Positions 1-8,313 are shown, counted from the stretch's first letter. The stretch is DNA of 39,063 nt from Phocaeicola intestinalis (GCF_014837065.1 NZ_JACSPP010000036.1:1-39063), one strand, 5' to 3'. Translations and numbers: made by a program. Notes: generated from the letters alone by a model not told the origin.

Positions 1-121
1 AACTCAATTTCTCGACTCCGGCTGAGGTCTTTTTCAAAAATATTTCGTAATGTTGCACTCGCTGGTTGACTCTGCCTAAACAGAAGCACAGGCTGATACT
101 TTTTAAATATTACTTCAGAAA

Positions 122-153
122 TTTGTCAATTTGGAATATTCTTGATAACTTTC
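122..153 (+). promoter_or_regulatory. Bacteroidales-type promoter upstream of uxuA
   Basis: A TTTG box at 122-125 is followed after 20 bases by TAACTTTC at 146-153. This resembles the known Bacteroides -33 TTTG / -7 TAnnTTTG pair at the usual spacing. It would give a leader of roughly 55 bases before the mannonate dehydratase start. No operator could be identified beside it. The call rests on pattern matching only. Confidence 0.45.
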
Positions 154-214
154 GCTGTTTTTTTTCAAAGAACTGATAAAACTTACGAACTTAAAAACTC
201 AAGAACTCGTATAT

Positions 215-1408
215 ATGATGGAAAAAACTTGGAGATGGTTTGGGAAGAAAGATAAGATTACGCTTCCCATGTTGCGCCAAATCGGCGTAGAAGGTATTGT
301 GACAGCACTTCATGAAGTGCCCAACGGTGATATATGGACCGAGGAGGCTATTAATGACTTGAAGTCGTACATCGAATCGTACGGGTTGAGATGGTCGGTA
401 GTGGAAAGCTTGCCGGTGTGCGAGGCTATCAAATATGCCGGTTCGGAACGCGACCAGCTGATTGAAAACTATAAGGTGAGCCTTGCCAATCTGGGCAAAT
501 GCGGTGTAAAGACGGTATGTTATAATTTTATGCCGGTCATCGACTGGGTGCGTACCGACTTGCAGCATCCGTGGGCAGACGGTTCCAGTTCGTTGTATTT
601 CGACCGCGTACGTTTCGCTTATTTCGATACGATGATTCTGAAACGCAAAGGTGCCGAGGCGGACTATACGGAAGAAGAACTGCGCAAGGTGGCTGAACTG
701 GACAAGGTGATTACCGAAGCCGAGAAAGACGAACTGATTGACTCGATTATCGTGAAGACGCAGGGATTCGTAAACGGTAACATCAAGGAAGGCGACAAGA
801 ATCCGGTGGCAATCTTCCGCAACCTGCTGGCTTTGTATGACGGAATCGACCGTGCCGCTTTGCGTGAGAATATGCGTTACTTCCTGGCTGCCATTATGCC
901 GGTATGCGAGGAGTATGGCGTGAATATGTGTGTGCACCCCGATGACCCTCCGTTCCAAATCTTGGGCTTGCCACGTATCGTGACCAATGAAGAAGACATT
1001 GCCTGGTTCTTGAACGCCGTAGACAATCCGCATAACGGCTTGACTTTCTGTGCCGGTTCGCTCAGTGCAGGCGAGCATAACGATACGCGTGAATTGGCGA
1101 AGAAGTTTGCTTCGCGTACGCATTTTGTACATCTGCGCAGTACGGCGGCTATGCCGGGCGGCAATTTTATCGAAAGTTCGCACTTGGAAGGTCGTGGTCA
1201 TGTAATCGACTTGATTCGTATTTTCGAACAAATAAAGCCGGGGCTTCCGATGCGTGTAGACCATGGGCGCACGATGTTGGGCGATGAAGACAAAGGCTAC
1301 AATGCCGGCTATTCGTTCCATGGCCGTATGTTGGCTTTGGCGCAGGTAGAAGGCATGATGGCTGTAGTGGAAGACGAAATGAAACGGAATATTAAAGTGG
1401 AATATTGA
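215..1408 (+). CDS. uxuA: Mannonate dehydratase
   Basis: This enzyme dehydrates D-mannonate to 2-keto-3-deoxy-D-gluconate in cytoplasmic hexuronate (glucuronate) catabolism. The 397-residue protein matches the family along its whole length. It starts with the typical KTWRWFGKKDKITLPMLRQI segment, has the metal-binding CVHPDDPP motif near residues 240-247, and the HLRST and VDHGR motifs toward the C terminus. Length is normal for UxuA. Two adjacent ATG codons (215 and 218) are possible starts; the first is used here. The partner genes uxaC and uxuB are not in the window, so it may be the last gene of a unit or stand alone. A perfect hairpin directly after the stop probably ends the transcript. 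The antisense open frame across this gene is a shadow of its codon bias. Confidence 0.95.
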   Translation: MMEKTWRWFGKKDKITLPMLRQIGVEGIVTALHEVPNGDIWTEEAINDLKSYIESYGLRWSVVESLPVCEAIKYAGSERDQLIENYKVSLANLGKCGVKTVCYNFMPVIDWVRTDLQHPWADGSSSLYFDRVRFAYFDTMILKRKGAEADYTEEELRKVAELDKVITEAEKDELIDSIIVKTQGFVNGNIKEGDKNPVAIFRNLLALYDGIDRAALRENMRYFLAAIMPVCEEYGVNMCVHPDDPPFQILGLPRIVTNEEDIAWFLNAVDNPHNGLTFCAGSLSAGEHNDTRELAKKFASRTHFVHLRSTAAMPGGNFIESSHLEGRGHVIDLIRIFEQIKPGLPMRVDHGRTMLGDEDKGYNAGYSFHGRMLALAQVEGMMAVVEDEMKRNIKVEY

Positions 1409-1417
1409 TATTTGTTT

Positions 1418-1494
1418 TTCACCACAGATTACACAGATTAATTAGATGAAATTTAAGAATAATAATTTAATTAATCTGTGTAATCTGTGGTGAA
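1418..1494. repeat. Long perfect inverted repeat (copy 1, CACAGATTA type)
   Basis: The 27-base arm at 1418-1444 is exactly complementary to 1468-1494, with an AT-rich 23-base loop. The arms carry an internal direct repeat of the motif CACAGATTA. It lies immediately after uxuA and ends a few bases before the next start codon. The same arm sequence recurs at 4247-4312. It may act as a transcription terminator or mRNA-protecting stem, or be a REP-like mobile palindrome. Confidence 0.9.
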
Positions 1495-1503
1495 CGTAAA
1501 AAC

Positions 1504-1983
1504 ATGAAGAAGGTTTGTTCACATAAGGCAGGCAGTATCCGGTTCCGTCGGTGGAGCCGGAAAGGGTATGCCGTGTTCGTGAGTCTGCGCATTGTTGTGA
1601 CAATCGGGCATGTATGCCGGAGCATTGCCGATGCTGCATTGAGCAAGAACAAATCTTTTTCTGAGAACCGGGAACAGAGAACGTCCGTTGACGAGAGAAT
1701 GGCGGAAGGTGCTGTAGATGACGGGGGCGGAGGAATCTTAGTGTCCGCATCTCAGGTTGTGAATGCCGTATTGTTTCTGGTCTTGATGCAGAGAGTGGTA
1801 TCGGTTTCGGGTAAATCTGTTGTTTGTCCGGAGCGTTATATACCTTTATATAATATAGGAAGCGGAATGAGAAAGGCTCGCAAGCGGGTTTCTCTCATTC
1901 CGCTTTTAATGTTTTTTGAAACGCAGATTAGCGCAGATTTTCGCAGATATAATTATTTTTTTATTTGCGAAAATCTGCGCTAA
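1504..1983 (+). CDS. Small conserved-looking protein of unknown function upstream of bioB
   Basis: The frame encodes 159 residues beginning right after the first hairpin. The N-terminal 50 residues are rich in Arg/Lys and contain the block RFRRWSRKGYAVFVS followed by VVTIGHV. From memory, similar short peptides occur in other Bacteroidales next to vitamin or receptor genes, but I cannot verify this. A hydrophobic stretch lies near residues 80-98. The last third runs over a terminator-like hairpin (1861-1906) and a second palindrome (1916-1995), so the C-terminal 35-40 residues are probably not ancestral and the true stop may have been lost. No catalytic motif is visible. It could be a leader peptide or regulatory peptide for the biotin operon, or a decayed gene. 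Confidence 0.5.
   Translation: MKKVCSHKAGSIRFRRWSRKGYAVFVSLRIVVTIGHVCRSIADAALSKNKSFSENREQRTSVDERMAEGAVDDGGGGILVSASQVVNAVLFLVLMQRVVSVSGKSVVCPERYIPLYNIGSGMRKARKRVSLIPLLMFFETQISADFRRYNYFFICENLR
1861..1906 (+). terminator. Intrinsic terminator-like hairpin before bioB
   Basis: AGCGGAATGAGA at 1861-1872 pairs with TCTCATTCCGCT ending at 1903, followed by a short T run. It lies inside the last third of the small open frame described above and about 110 bases upstream of bioB. It could terminate or attenuate transcription into the biotin genes. Confidence 0.6.
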
Positions 1984-1995
1984 TCTGCGTTTCAA
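1916..1995. repeat. Long perfect inverted repeat (CGCAGATTA type)
   Basis: A 30-base arm at 1916-1945 is exactly complementary to 1966-1995, with a 20-base AT-rich loop. The arm has an internal near-repeat of GCAGATT and is related in style, but not identical, to the repeats at 1418 and 4247. It ends 21 bases before the bioB start, so the stem would sit in the bioB leader if transcribed from upstream. Confidence 0.9.
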
Positions 1996-2016
1996 CCTAA
2001 AGACTTATAAGCTCAA

Positions 2017-2973
2017 ATGATAGAAAGAATTGAGAAAGCTGTTTACGAAGGGAAGCCGCTTCAGCCCGATGAGGTGCTGAGGGTTGCCGAAGAAACCCCG
2101 TTGGACGTGTTGTGTGAGGCGGCACATCGGATTACGGTGAGGTGTGCTTCACGGAAGTTTGATATGTGTTCCATTATCAATGCGAAATCGGGACGGTGTC
2201 CGGAGAATTGTAAATGGTGTGCCCAGTCTGCGTATTATGATACGGGCGTGCAGGTATATGGTCTGGTGTCGGAAGAAGAATGCCTTCGTCATGCCCGGTT
2301 GAATGAAGCGCAAGGCGTGAACCGTTTCTCGCTGGTGACCAGCGGCAAGCGTCCTTCGGATAAGGAGATAAAGGTTTTGTGCGAGCGTTTCGCTTATTTG
2401 CGTATGCATAGTGGGATACATTTATGCGCTTCGTTGGGGCTTGCCGATGAGGCTCAGTTGCGTGCCTTACATGAGGCGGGCGTTACCCGTTATCATTGCA
2501 ACCTGGAGACGGCGCCTTCTTATTTCGGGAATCTCTGCACCACCCATACGCAGGCAGAGAAAATAGAGACCATCCGGGCGGCGCGCCGCATAGGGATGGA
2601 AGTGTGCAGCGGAGGCATCATCGGGATGGGCGAGACGATGCGTCATCGGGTGGAATTGGCTTTTACGTTGCACGGGTTGGATATACAGTCTATTCCACTT
2701 AACCTGTTGCAGCCGATAAAAGGGACGCCGTTGGAAAAAGTCGCTCCTTTATCGGAAGAAGAGGTATTGCGCACGGTGGCAATGTTCCGGCTGGTAAATC
2801 CCGAAGCTTATCTGCGCTTTGCCGGAGGGCGTTCAAGGTTAAGTGAGGCATGCGTGCGCCGTGCGTTGTATGCCGGGATTAATTCGGCGATTGTGGGCGA
2901 TTTGCTTACCACGCTGGGTTCGAAGGTACAAGAAGATGTAGAACGGATAAAAAATGCAGGTTATGAATGTTGA
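2017..2973 (+). CDS. bioB: Biotin synthase
   Basis: This radical-SAM enzyme inserts sulfur into dethiobiotin to make biotin, the last step of the pathway. The 318-residue protein has the SAM-cluster motif CPENCKWC (Cys61, Cys65, Cys68). It also has the Cys residues expected for the auxiliary [2Fe-2S] cluster in HLCASLG (about 137) and [11 protein letters not shown] (about 197), and the [11 protein letters not shown] and RFAGGR motifs. The length is typical of stand-alone BioB. Its last 20 bases overlap the 5' end of bioA in another frame, suggesting translational coupling. In some Bacteroides species the two activities are fused as BioAB (known for the genus); here they are separate. No BirA-type operator palindrome is seen upstream. 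Confidence 0.96.
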   Translation: MIERIEKAVYEGKPLQPDEVLRVAEETPLDVLCEAAHRITVRCASRKFDMCSIINAKSGRCPENCKWCAQSAYYDTGVQVYGLVSEEECLRHARLNEAQGVNRFSLVTSGKRPSDKEIKVLCERFAYLRMHSGIHLCASLGLADEAQLRALHEAGVTRYHCNLETAPSYFGNLCTTHTQAEKIETIRAARRIGMEVCSGGIIGMGETMRHRVELAFTLHGLDIQSIPLNLLQPIKGTPLEKVAPLSEEEVLRTVAMFRLVNPEAYLRFAGGRSRLSEACVRRALYAGINSAIVGDLLTTLGSKVQEDVERIKNAGYEC

Positions 2974-4246
2974 TAAACTTGTTGATAAGTTCGACCGCGA
3001 CCATTTGTGGCATCCTTACACATCGGCGGTCGACCCGTTGCCTGCCTATCAGGTGAAGCGGGCGGAAGGATGCGTGATAACATTGGCGGACGGTACTCGG
3101 CTGATAGACGGCATGTCTTCGTGGTGGTGCGCCGTGCACGGATACAACCGTCCCGAACTGAATGAAGCTGTCGAAAGGCAATTGAAAGACATGGCACACG
3201 TAATGTTCGGCGGCTTGACTCATGAGCCAGCTATTGCCTTAGGCAAGAAGCTGTTGCAGATAGTTCCGCCCTCGATGCGGCACATCTTTTATGCCGACAG
3301 CGGTTCGGTGGCTGTAGAGGTTGCGCTGAAAATGGCGGTGCAATACCAATATGCGATGGGACATCCCGGAAAGAGTAATTTTGTGACCATCCGTTCGGGA
3401 TATCATGGAGATACGTGGAATGCCATGTCGGTGTGCGACCCGGTGACGGGGATGCACAGCCTGTTTGGTCCGGCATTGCCGGTACGCTGGTTCGCGCCGG
3501 CTCCCGAAAGCCGTTTCGGAGGCGAGTGGGACGAAAGCGATATCCTTCCGTTGCGGGAGATTATGGAAAAGCATCACGAAGAACTGGCAGGACTGATACT
3601 GGAACCTGTTGTACAGGGTGCGGGCGGCATGCGTTTCTATCATCCGCAATACCTGCGCGAGGCGGCGAAGCTGTGCCGTGAATACGGTGTCCTGTTGCTT
3701 TTCGACGAGATAGCCACCGGTTTCGGGCGTACCGGAAAACTGTTCGCCTGGGAACATGCCGGCGTAGAGCCGGACATTATGTGCATCGGCAAGGCGCTGA
3801 CCGGAGGATATATGACGTTTTCGGCGGTGCTTGCCAATGCAAGAGTGGCAGAAGGCATTTCATCGTGCGAGCCTCGTGTGTTTATGCACGGTCCTACGTT
3901 TATGGGCAATCCGTTGGCTTGCTCGGTGGCGTGCGCTTCGATTGACCTGTTGTTGTCGTATGGCTGGCAGGAGAAAGTGGAGCGCATCGAGGCGCAACTG
4001 CGCAGGGAGTTGGAGCCTGCCCGTATGCTTCCGCAAGTGGCGGATGTGCGGGTCTTGGGAGCCATCGGAGTGATTGAAACGAAGCGGGAGGTGGACATGG
4101 CATGGATGCAACGACGCTTTGTGGAGGAAGGCATCTGGGTTCGTCCTTTCGGTAAATTGGTTTATATAATGCCGCCGTTTGTCATCCGTCCCGATGAACT
4201 GACGAAGCTCACTTCGGGGCTGGTGAAGATAGTGGGCGAGATATAA
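2954..4246 (+). CDS. bioA: Adenosylmethionine-8-amino-7-oxononanoate aminotransferase
   Basis: This PLP enzyme converts 8-amino-7-oxononanoate (KAPA) to 7,8-diaminopelargonate, using S-adenosylmethionine as amino donor. The protein is about 430 residues long. It has the BioA signature HLWHPYTS near the N terminus, [11 protein letters not shown] around residues 55-65, [17 protein letters not shown], the cofactor Asp in [15 protein letters not shown], and the PLP lysine in CIGKALTGG (Lys280 from the first ATG). Two starts are possible, 2954 and 2963. Both lie inside the end of bioB, and neither has a clear Shine-Dalgarno sequence. The overlap implies coupled translation with bioB. A perfect palindrome lies right after the stop. 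Confidence 0.95.
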   Translation: MQVMNVDKLVDKFDRDHLWHPYTSAVDPLPAYQVKRAEGCVITLADGTRLIDGMSSWWCAVHGYNRPELNEAVERQLKDMAHVMFGGLTHEPAIALGKKLLQIVPPSMRHIFYADSGSVAVEVALKMAVQYQYAMGHPGKSNFVTIRSGYHGDTWNAMSVCDPVTGMHSLFGPALPVRWFAPAPESRFGGEWDESDILPLREIMEKHHEELAGLILEPVVQGAGGMRFYHPQYLREAAKLCREYGVLLLFDEIATGFGRTGKLFAWEHAGVEPDIMCIGKALTGGYMTFSAVLANARVAEGISSCEPRVFMHGPTFMGNPLACSVACASIDLLLSYGWQEKVERIEAQLRRELEPARMLPQVADVRVLGAIGVIETKREVDMAWMQRRFVEEGIWVRPFGKLVYIMPPFVIRPDELTKLTSGLVKIVGEI

Positions 4247-4312
4247 TTCACCACAGATTACACAGATTAATAAAAATTTTTTATTTAATTAATCTGTGTA
4301 ATCTGTGGTGAA
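4247..4312. repeat. Long perfect inverted repeat (copy 2, CACAGATTA type)
   Basis: The 24-base arm at 4247-4270 pairs exactly with 4289-4312 across an 18-base AT loop. The arm is the same sequence as the palindrome after uxuA. It fills the gap between bioA and bioF and ends 13 bases before the preferred bioF start, so it would form a stem within the biotin operon transcript. Confidence 0.9.
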
Positions 4313-4325
4313 AAAACAAAGCAAT

Positions 4326-5498
4326 ATGCAAGAAGAACAGACTTTATACGCATTGGCGCGGGAAGGCAACCTGCGCACCTTGCCCGAAGCGGAACACGAC
4401 GGGGTATGGATTGGGCAAGACGGACGGCGGATGCTGAACGTTGCGTCGAACGATTATTTGGGGCTGGCTTCCGACAGAGACTTGCAGAAGGAGTTTCTCC
4501 GCAGTGTGCCGGAGAGAGACCGCCTGCTTTCGGCTTCCTCTTCCCGTCTGCTGACGGGCAATTTTGCGGTGCACCGCGAATTGGAAGCATTGCTTGCCGG
4601 ACGGTTCGGGCGTGAAAGTGCCTTGACGTTCAGCAGCGGTTATCACCTGAATACGGGCATCCTGCCCGCTGTGGCGGATGGGCATACGCTGATACTTGCC
4701 GACAAGCTGGTGCACGCCAGCCTGATAGACGGCATCCGCTTGTCGGCGGCGCGGTGCATCCGTTACCGCCATCAGGATTACGGGCAGTTGCAGAGCCTGG
4801 TGGAGAAACATCATGCCGCTTTCGATAGGCTTATCATCGTGACCGAAAGCGTGTTCAGCATGGACGGCGATGTGGCTCCGCTTGCCGCACTGGCGGAGCT
4901 GAAGAAGGCTTATCCGAATGTGATGCTTTACGTCGATGAGGCACATGCCGTCGGCGTGCGGGGCAGGCACGGGCTGGGCATAGCCGAAGAGCAGGGGTGT
5001 CTGGCGGACATTGATTTCTTGTGCGGCACGTTCGGCAAGGCGCTGGCTTCGGTTGGGGCATACGTAGTGTGCAGCCGTTTGATGCACGATTATTTGGTCA
5101 ACCGGATGCGGACGCTTATCTTTACCACGGCGCTTCCGCCGCTCAACGTGGCGTGGACCAAATTCGTTTTTTCGCGGCTGGACGGGTGGGAAGACCGCCG
5201 CGTCCGGCTGGCTTCGATGGCGGAAAAAGTGCGCGGAGCAGTCCGCCGGGCGGGTTATCCTTGTCCTTCGGAGAGTCACATCGTCCCGTTGGTGGTGGGC
5301 GAGAGCGAAAAGGCTGTCCTCAAGGCGGCGGAGATGCAACGGAACGGGTTTTATGTCCTCCCCGTCCGTCCGCCCACGGTTCCCGAAGGCACCTCGCGCC
5401 TGCGCCTGTCGCTCACGGCGGCATTGCCCGAAGCAGAGGTGGAACGGTTGGTAGAAGCCATTGAAGCCCCCTCAATTTCCTCCGAAGGGGGAACTTAG
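4326..5498 (+). CDS. bioF: 8-amino-7-oxononanoate synthase
   Basis: This PLP enzyme condenses pimeloyl-ACP with L-alanine, releasing CO2, to give KAPA. Visible family motifs are NDYLGLA, SSSRLLTGN, HRELEALLA, the FSSGYHLNTG segment, the cofactor Asp/His in YVDEAHAVGVRG, and the PLP lysine in GTFGKALAS (Lys238). The ATG at 4326 gives 390 residues, normal for BioF. An in-frame GTG at 4305 is rejected as the start because it lies in the arm of the palindrome. The gene is GC-rich (one hand-counted 60-base line at 4921 is 67% G+C). The protein ends in a short low-complexity tail just before the minisatellite region. Confidence 0.95.
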   Translation: MQEEQTLYALAREGNLRTLPEAEHDGVWIGQDGRRMLNVASNDYLGLASDRDLQKEFLRSVPERDRLLSASSSRLLTGNFAVHRELEALLAGRFGRESALTFSSGYHLNTGILPAVADGHTLILADKLVHASLIDGIRLSAARCIRYRHQDYGQLQSLVEKHHAAFDRLIIVTESVFSMDGDVAPLAALAELKKAYPNVMLYVDEAHAVGVRGRHGLGIAEEQGCLADIDFLCGTFGKALASVGAYVVCSRLMHDYLVNRMRTLIFTTALPPLNVAWTKFVFSRLDGWEDRRVRLASMAEKVRGAVRRAGYPCPSESHIVPLVVGESEKAVLKAAEMQRNGFYVLPVRPPTVPEGTSRLRLSLTAALPEAEVERLVEAIEAPSISSEGGT

Positions 5499-5539
5499 AT
5501 TTCGGGGTTTTATGTCACGCCGGATTTGCAATAGCTTTT

Positions 5540-5776
5540 GGCAGCATTTCCAAGGTCTCGGCTGATATGAAAACGATCGTTGGCAACACTTCCGAGGCTT
5601 CGGTTGATATGAAAACGGTCGTTGGCAACACTTCCGAGGCCTCAGTTGATATGAAAACGATCGTTGGCAGCATTTCCGAGGCTTCGGCAGATATGAAAAC
5701 GATCGTTGGCAACACTTCCAAGGGCTCGGCTGATATGAAAACAGCTTTTGGCAGCATTTCCAAGGGCTCGGCTGAT
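5540..5776 (+). repeat. 42-bp minisatellite between bioF and bioG
   Basis: Five full 42-base units start at 5540, 5582, 5624, 5666 and 5708, and a 27-base partial unit starts at 5750. Because 42 is divisible by three, one + frame stays open through all units. It would encode a 14-residue repeat of the type MKTIVGNTSEASVD, stopping at 5786-5788, where the TGA overlaps the bioG ATG (ATGA). Units differ mainly at two places (GGCAGCATT or GGCAACACT; A/G/T changes in the Ser-Ala/Val part). Long antisense frames also remain open. No start with a credible ribosome site is seen, so translation is uncertain. The gap from 5499 to 5539 shows nothing else. Confidence 0.9.
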
Positions 5777-5784
5777 AAAATAAA

Positions 5785-6462
5785 ATGATTTTAGATATGG
5801 AACAACGATTTATAAAGAAAGAAAACAATCCCCGGCTGCTGCTTTTCTTTGCAGGGTGGGGAAGTGACGAACACCTGTTCAGCCGTCCGGTGGAAGACGG
5901 GTACGATTATCTGTTGTGTTTCGATTACCGCACGTTGGATTTCGACTATTCGCTGCTGGACGGTTATCGCGAAATCCGCCTGCTGGCTTGGTCGATGGGC
6001 GTGTGGGTTGCCGGACAAGTCTTGACAGGCAAGGATTATCCGTGGCAGATGAGGCTTGCCGTAGGCGGTACGCCCTTCCCGATAGATGACCGGAAGGGAA
6101 TCCCCGAAGCTATCTTCCGCGCTACGCTGGAGAACTTTTCGGATGCGGCGTTGGTACGTTTCCGCCGGCGCATTTGCGGGACGGCGGAGCAGGTGAAAGA
6201 ATTTCTGTCGCACGCGCCTTACCGTCCGGTACCGGAACTGCACGAAGAGTTGCAGGCGTTAGAGCAGTACGTGCGCCGTCCGTCCGCTCCTTTCGTATGG
6301 GACAAGGCAATCGTCGGGACGGGCGATAAAATCTTTCCTCCTGCCAACCAGCGCGAGGCGTGGAGGGGGACTGCGGTCATTGAAAAAGACGTGGCGCATT
6401 ACGGCGGCGCATTGTTCGACCGCCTGCTTTCGGGAGAGGAGGCTGTATGGACAAGGCACTGA
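5785..6462 (+). CDS. bioG: Pimeloyl-ACP methyl ester esterase, BioG type
   Basis: This alpha/beta hydrolase removes the methyl group from pimeloyl-ACP methyl ester, ending chain elongation started by BioC and releasing pimeloyl-ACP for BioF. BioG replaces E. coli BioH in many bacteria. The 225-residue protein has the N-terminal LLLFFAGWGSDEHLF segment typical of the family, the nucleophile in LLAWSMGVW (Ser70), a likely acid in GTGDKIFPP (Asp181) and the catalytic His in DVAHYGG (His205). The first ATG overlaps the stop of the repeat frame; an ATG at 5797 is an alternative start. The 3' end overlaps bioC by 16 bases, which indicates tight co-translation of the two partner enzymes. Confidence 0.92.
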   Translation: MILDMEQRFIKKENNPRLLLFFAGWGSDEHLFSRPVEDGYDYLLCFDYRTLDFDYSLLDGYREIRLLAWSMGVWVAGQVLTGKDYPWQMRLAVGGTPFPIDDRKGIPEAIFRATLENFSDAALVRFRRRICGTAEQVKEFLSHAPYRPVPELHEELQALEQYVRRPSAPFVWDKAIVGTGDKIFPPANQREAWRGTAVIEKDVAHYGGALFDRLLSGEEAVWTRH

Positions 6463-7199
6463 TCCGTCATCGTTTTGCCAAGGCTTCGGGCAGTTATCCG
6501 CGTCAGGCATTTGTGCAACGCGACATTGCTTTGCGTATGGCAGACCTGATAGGGCGGTATGTGTCGCCGGACTCGCATCGCCGGGTACTCGAAATCGGGT
6601 GCGGAACCGGATTGTTCACCCGTGCCTATTTGCACCGTTGGTGTCCGGAGCGGCTGGTGCTGAACGACCTTTGTCCTGAAGTAGAACCTTATTTCGCCGA
6701 CTTGCTGGGCGGGCAGGTAAGTTTTGTGGCAAAGGATGCCGAGGCGCTTGATTTCCCTTCCGGCCAGAATTTGATTATGTCGTGCTCGGCGTTGCAGTGG
6801 TTCGATGCGCCCGAACGTTTCTTGTTGGGATGCCGCAAGCTGTTGTCCGGCCGTGGTTATCTTGCCTTCAGCACCTTCGGTCCCCACAATGCCGAAGAAA
6901 TCCGTGCGCTGACGGATGCCGGGCTTCCTTACCGTCCGTTGGACGAACTGAAGGTGGCACTATCCGAGGCATATCACATCGTCCATGCATCAGAAGCGTG
7001 TGTGCAGCTTTCTTTCCCGACTCCGCTGGACGTGCTGAGACACCTGAAAGATACGGGTGTGACAGGCATCCGCCCCTGCCATTGGACACGGGAGAAGTTG
7101 GCGGACTTCAGTATGCGTTATGCCGGACGTTATGCCGCTCCCGACGGGACGGTTCCGCTGACGTATCATCCTATTTATATAGTATGTAAAATGAACTAA
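6447..7199 (+). CDS. bioC: Malonyl-ACP O-methyltransferase
   Basis: This SAM-dependent methyltransferase methylates malonyl-ACP so that it can prime fatty-acid synthesis and be extended to a pimeloyl chain. The 250-residue protein starts with RHRFAKASGSYPRQAFVQ, the usual BioC N-terminal helix. It then shows the SAM-binding motif VLEIGCGTGLFTR (residues 47-59), LNDLCPE for the ribose-binding acid, and SCSALQWF, a BioC hallmark. The length is normal. Its start lies inside bioG, and bioD follows after 20 bases, so the three genes form a coupled block. Confidence 0.94.
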   Translation: MDKALIRHRFAKASGSYPRQAFVQRDIALRMADLIGRYVSPDSHRRVLEIGCGTGLFTRAYLHRWCPERLVLNDLCPEVEPYFADLLGGQVSFVAKDAEALDFPSGQNLIMSCSALQWFDAPERFLLGCRKLLSGRGYLAFSTFGPHNAEEIRALTDAGLPYRPLDELKVALSEAYHIVHASEACVQLSFPTPLDVLRHLKDTGVTGIRPCHWTREKLADFSMRYAGRYAAPDGTVPLTYHPIYIVCKMN

Positions 7200-7219
7200 A
7201 AGAACTAAAAGAACGAAAG

Positions 7220-7867
7220 ATGAAAGACAATGTGTATTTTGTAAGTGGTATTGATACCAATATCGGCAAGAGTTATGCCACGGGTTATCTGGCGCGGAAG
7301 TGGAACGAAGCAGGCATCCGCACCATTACGCAAAAGCTTGTACAGACGGGTAATGAAGACGTATCGGAAGACATTGCGTTGCACCGCCGGCTGATGGGCA
7401 CGGGCTGGCTCCGCGAAGACGACGAGCGGCTGACGATGCCCGAGATATTCAGTTATCCCTGTTCGCCGCACTTGGCGGCGGAGATAGACCGCCGCCCGAT
7501 TGATTTCGATAAGATAGAGCGGGCTACGCAAACGCTGAGCGGACGCTATGACGCCGTGTTGCTGGAGGGAGCGGGAGGGCTGATGGTGCCTTTGACCCGC
7601 GATTTGCTGACCATTGATTACATTGCCCGGCATCATTATCCGTTGGTGTTTGTTACCTCGGGCAGGCTGGGGAGCATCAACCATTTGTTGCTGAGCCTGG
7701 AGGCGGCAGACCGGCGGGGCATCCGTCTGCATACGCTGGTTTATAACCTTTTCCCCGAAGAAGATGATGCACTGATTCGCCAAGACACGGAGGAGTATAT
7801 CCGGCATTTGCTGAAGGAGAAATATCCGGAGGCGCGTCTGGAAGTGGTGCCGTATATTCCGGAGTGA
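7220..7867 (+). CDS. bioD: Dethiobiotin synthetase
   Basis: This enzyme uses ATP and CO2 to close the ureido ring of 7,8-diaminopelargonate, giving dethiobiotin. The 215-residue protein has the BioD P-loop variant SGIDTNIGKS (residues 9-18; the family form is G-T-D-T-x-V-G-K-T), the substrate lysine in TQKLVQTG, SPHLAAEID, and LLEGAGGLMVPL with the metal-binding Glu. It is the last gene of the biotin operon. No clear terminator follows; a regulator remnant begins a few bases later. Confidence 0.95.
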   Translation: MKDNVYFVSGIDTNIGKSYATGYLARKWNEAGIRTITQKLVQTGNEDVSEDIALHRRLMGTGWLREDDERLTMPEIFSYPCSPHLAAEIDRRPIDFDKIERATQTLSGRYDAVLLEGAGGLMVPLTRDLLTIDYIARHHYPLVFVTSGRLGSINHLLLSLEAADRRGIRLHTLVYNLFPEEDDALIRQDTEEYIRHLLKEKYPEARLEVVPYIPE

Positions 7868-7871
7868 GTAA

Positions 7872-8228
7872 AGGGAAAGAGACCGTGCATTATACGATCG
7901 TGTGAGTTATGAAATCATGAGCCGCCGGCTGTATCTGTGTCCGGGATTTAACAAGAAGGAATTGTTGAAAGAGATTCATGTCCCAGCCAATAAGTTTGCG
8001 GTTTTGTTTAAGGTGTTTGCCGGTTGCAGCTTTTCCCAGTACATACAAAATTGCCGCCTTGATTATGCTGTCCGCTTAATGCGTGAGCAACCCCAGTGGA
8101 CGTTGGACGCAATCGCCAAAGAAGCTCAAATGTCTAAAGGAGCTTTTAATATCCAGTTCCATAAGCGGTATGGCATGAAGCCTTCTGAATTTAGAAGCAG
8201 AGAACTTTCGTTGGACGAGGAAAAATAA
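7872..8228 (+). pseudogene. AraC-family regulator, C-terminal DNA-binding fragment
   Basis: The frame encodes a two-helix-turn-helix AraC domain. The first HTH is around NKKELLKEIHVPANKFAVLF and the second around TLDAIAKEAQMSKGAFN, followed by the family end FHKRYGMKPSEFR. From the first usable start (GTG at 7902) it has 108 residues, but similarity to regulator linkers seems to extend upstream to 7872, directly after an in-frame stop. Sensor and membrane parts are absent. It is therefore most likely the 3' stub of a larger regulator cut when DNA was lost next to bioD. The stop codon directly abuts the left end of an IS5-like remnant. A tiny active DNA-binding protein cannot be excluded. Confidence 0.65.
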
Positions 8229-8313
8229 GGAACTGTTTTGAATTGATTTATACTTCACGCGGTATGAAATTGTACATTTTAATGGAACACAGAAAACACG
8301 GAAAGACACAGGA

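Noticed and set aside
191..1321. 376-codon minus-strand frame opposite uxuA
   Set aside because: The + strand encodes a full, well-conserved mannonate dehydratase. The antisense frame is a codon-bias shadow with no recognisable motif.
1820..1848. Promoter (TTG ... TACCTTTA) upstream of bioB
   Set aside because: The spacing is short (18 bases) and it would fire straight into the terminator hairpin at 1861. Too weak to annotate as a feature.
1984..2016. BirA-type biotin operator before bioB
   Set aside because: No TTGTAAAC / GTTTACAA dyad is seen. The leader is filled by the palindrome arm.
4305..4325. GTG start extending bioF by seven codons
   Set aside because: These codons fall in the palindrome arm. 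The ATG at 4326 gives the usual BioF N terminus.
4344..5339. 331-codon minus-strand frame opposite bioF
   Set aside because: It lies entirely inside GC-rich bioF, which has all its motifs on the + strand. The antisense product is His/Arg/Gln-rich nonsense.
5540..5776. CRISPR array
   Set aside because: Units are directly adjacent 42-base copies with no unique spacers, and no cas genes are present.
5472..5828. Minus-strand repeat proteins (118 and 82 codons) over the minisatellite
   Set aside because: A 42-base unit keeps any open frame open, so the repeats alone explain these frames. No start signal was seen.
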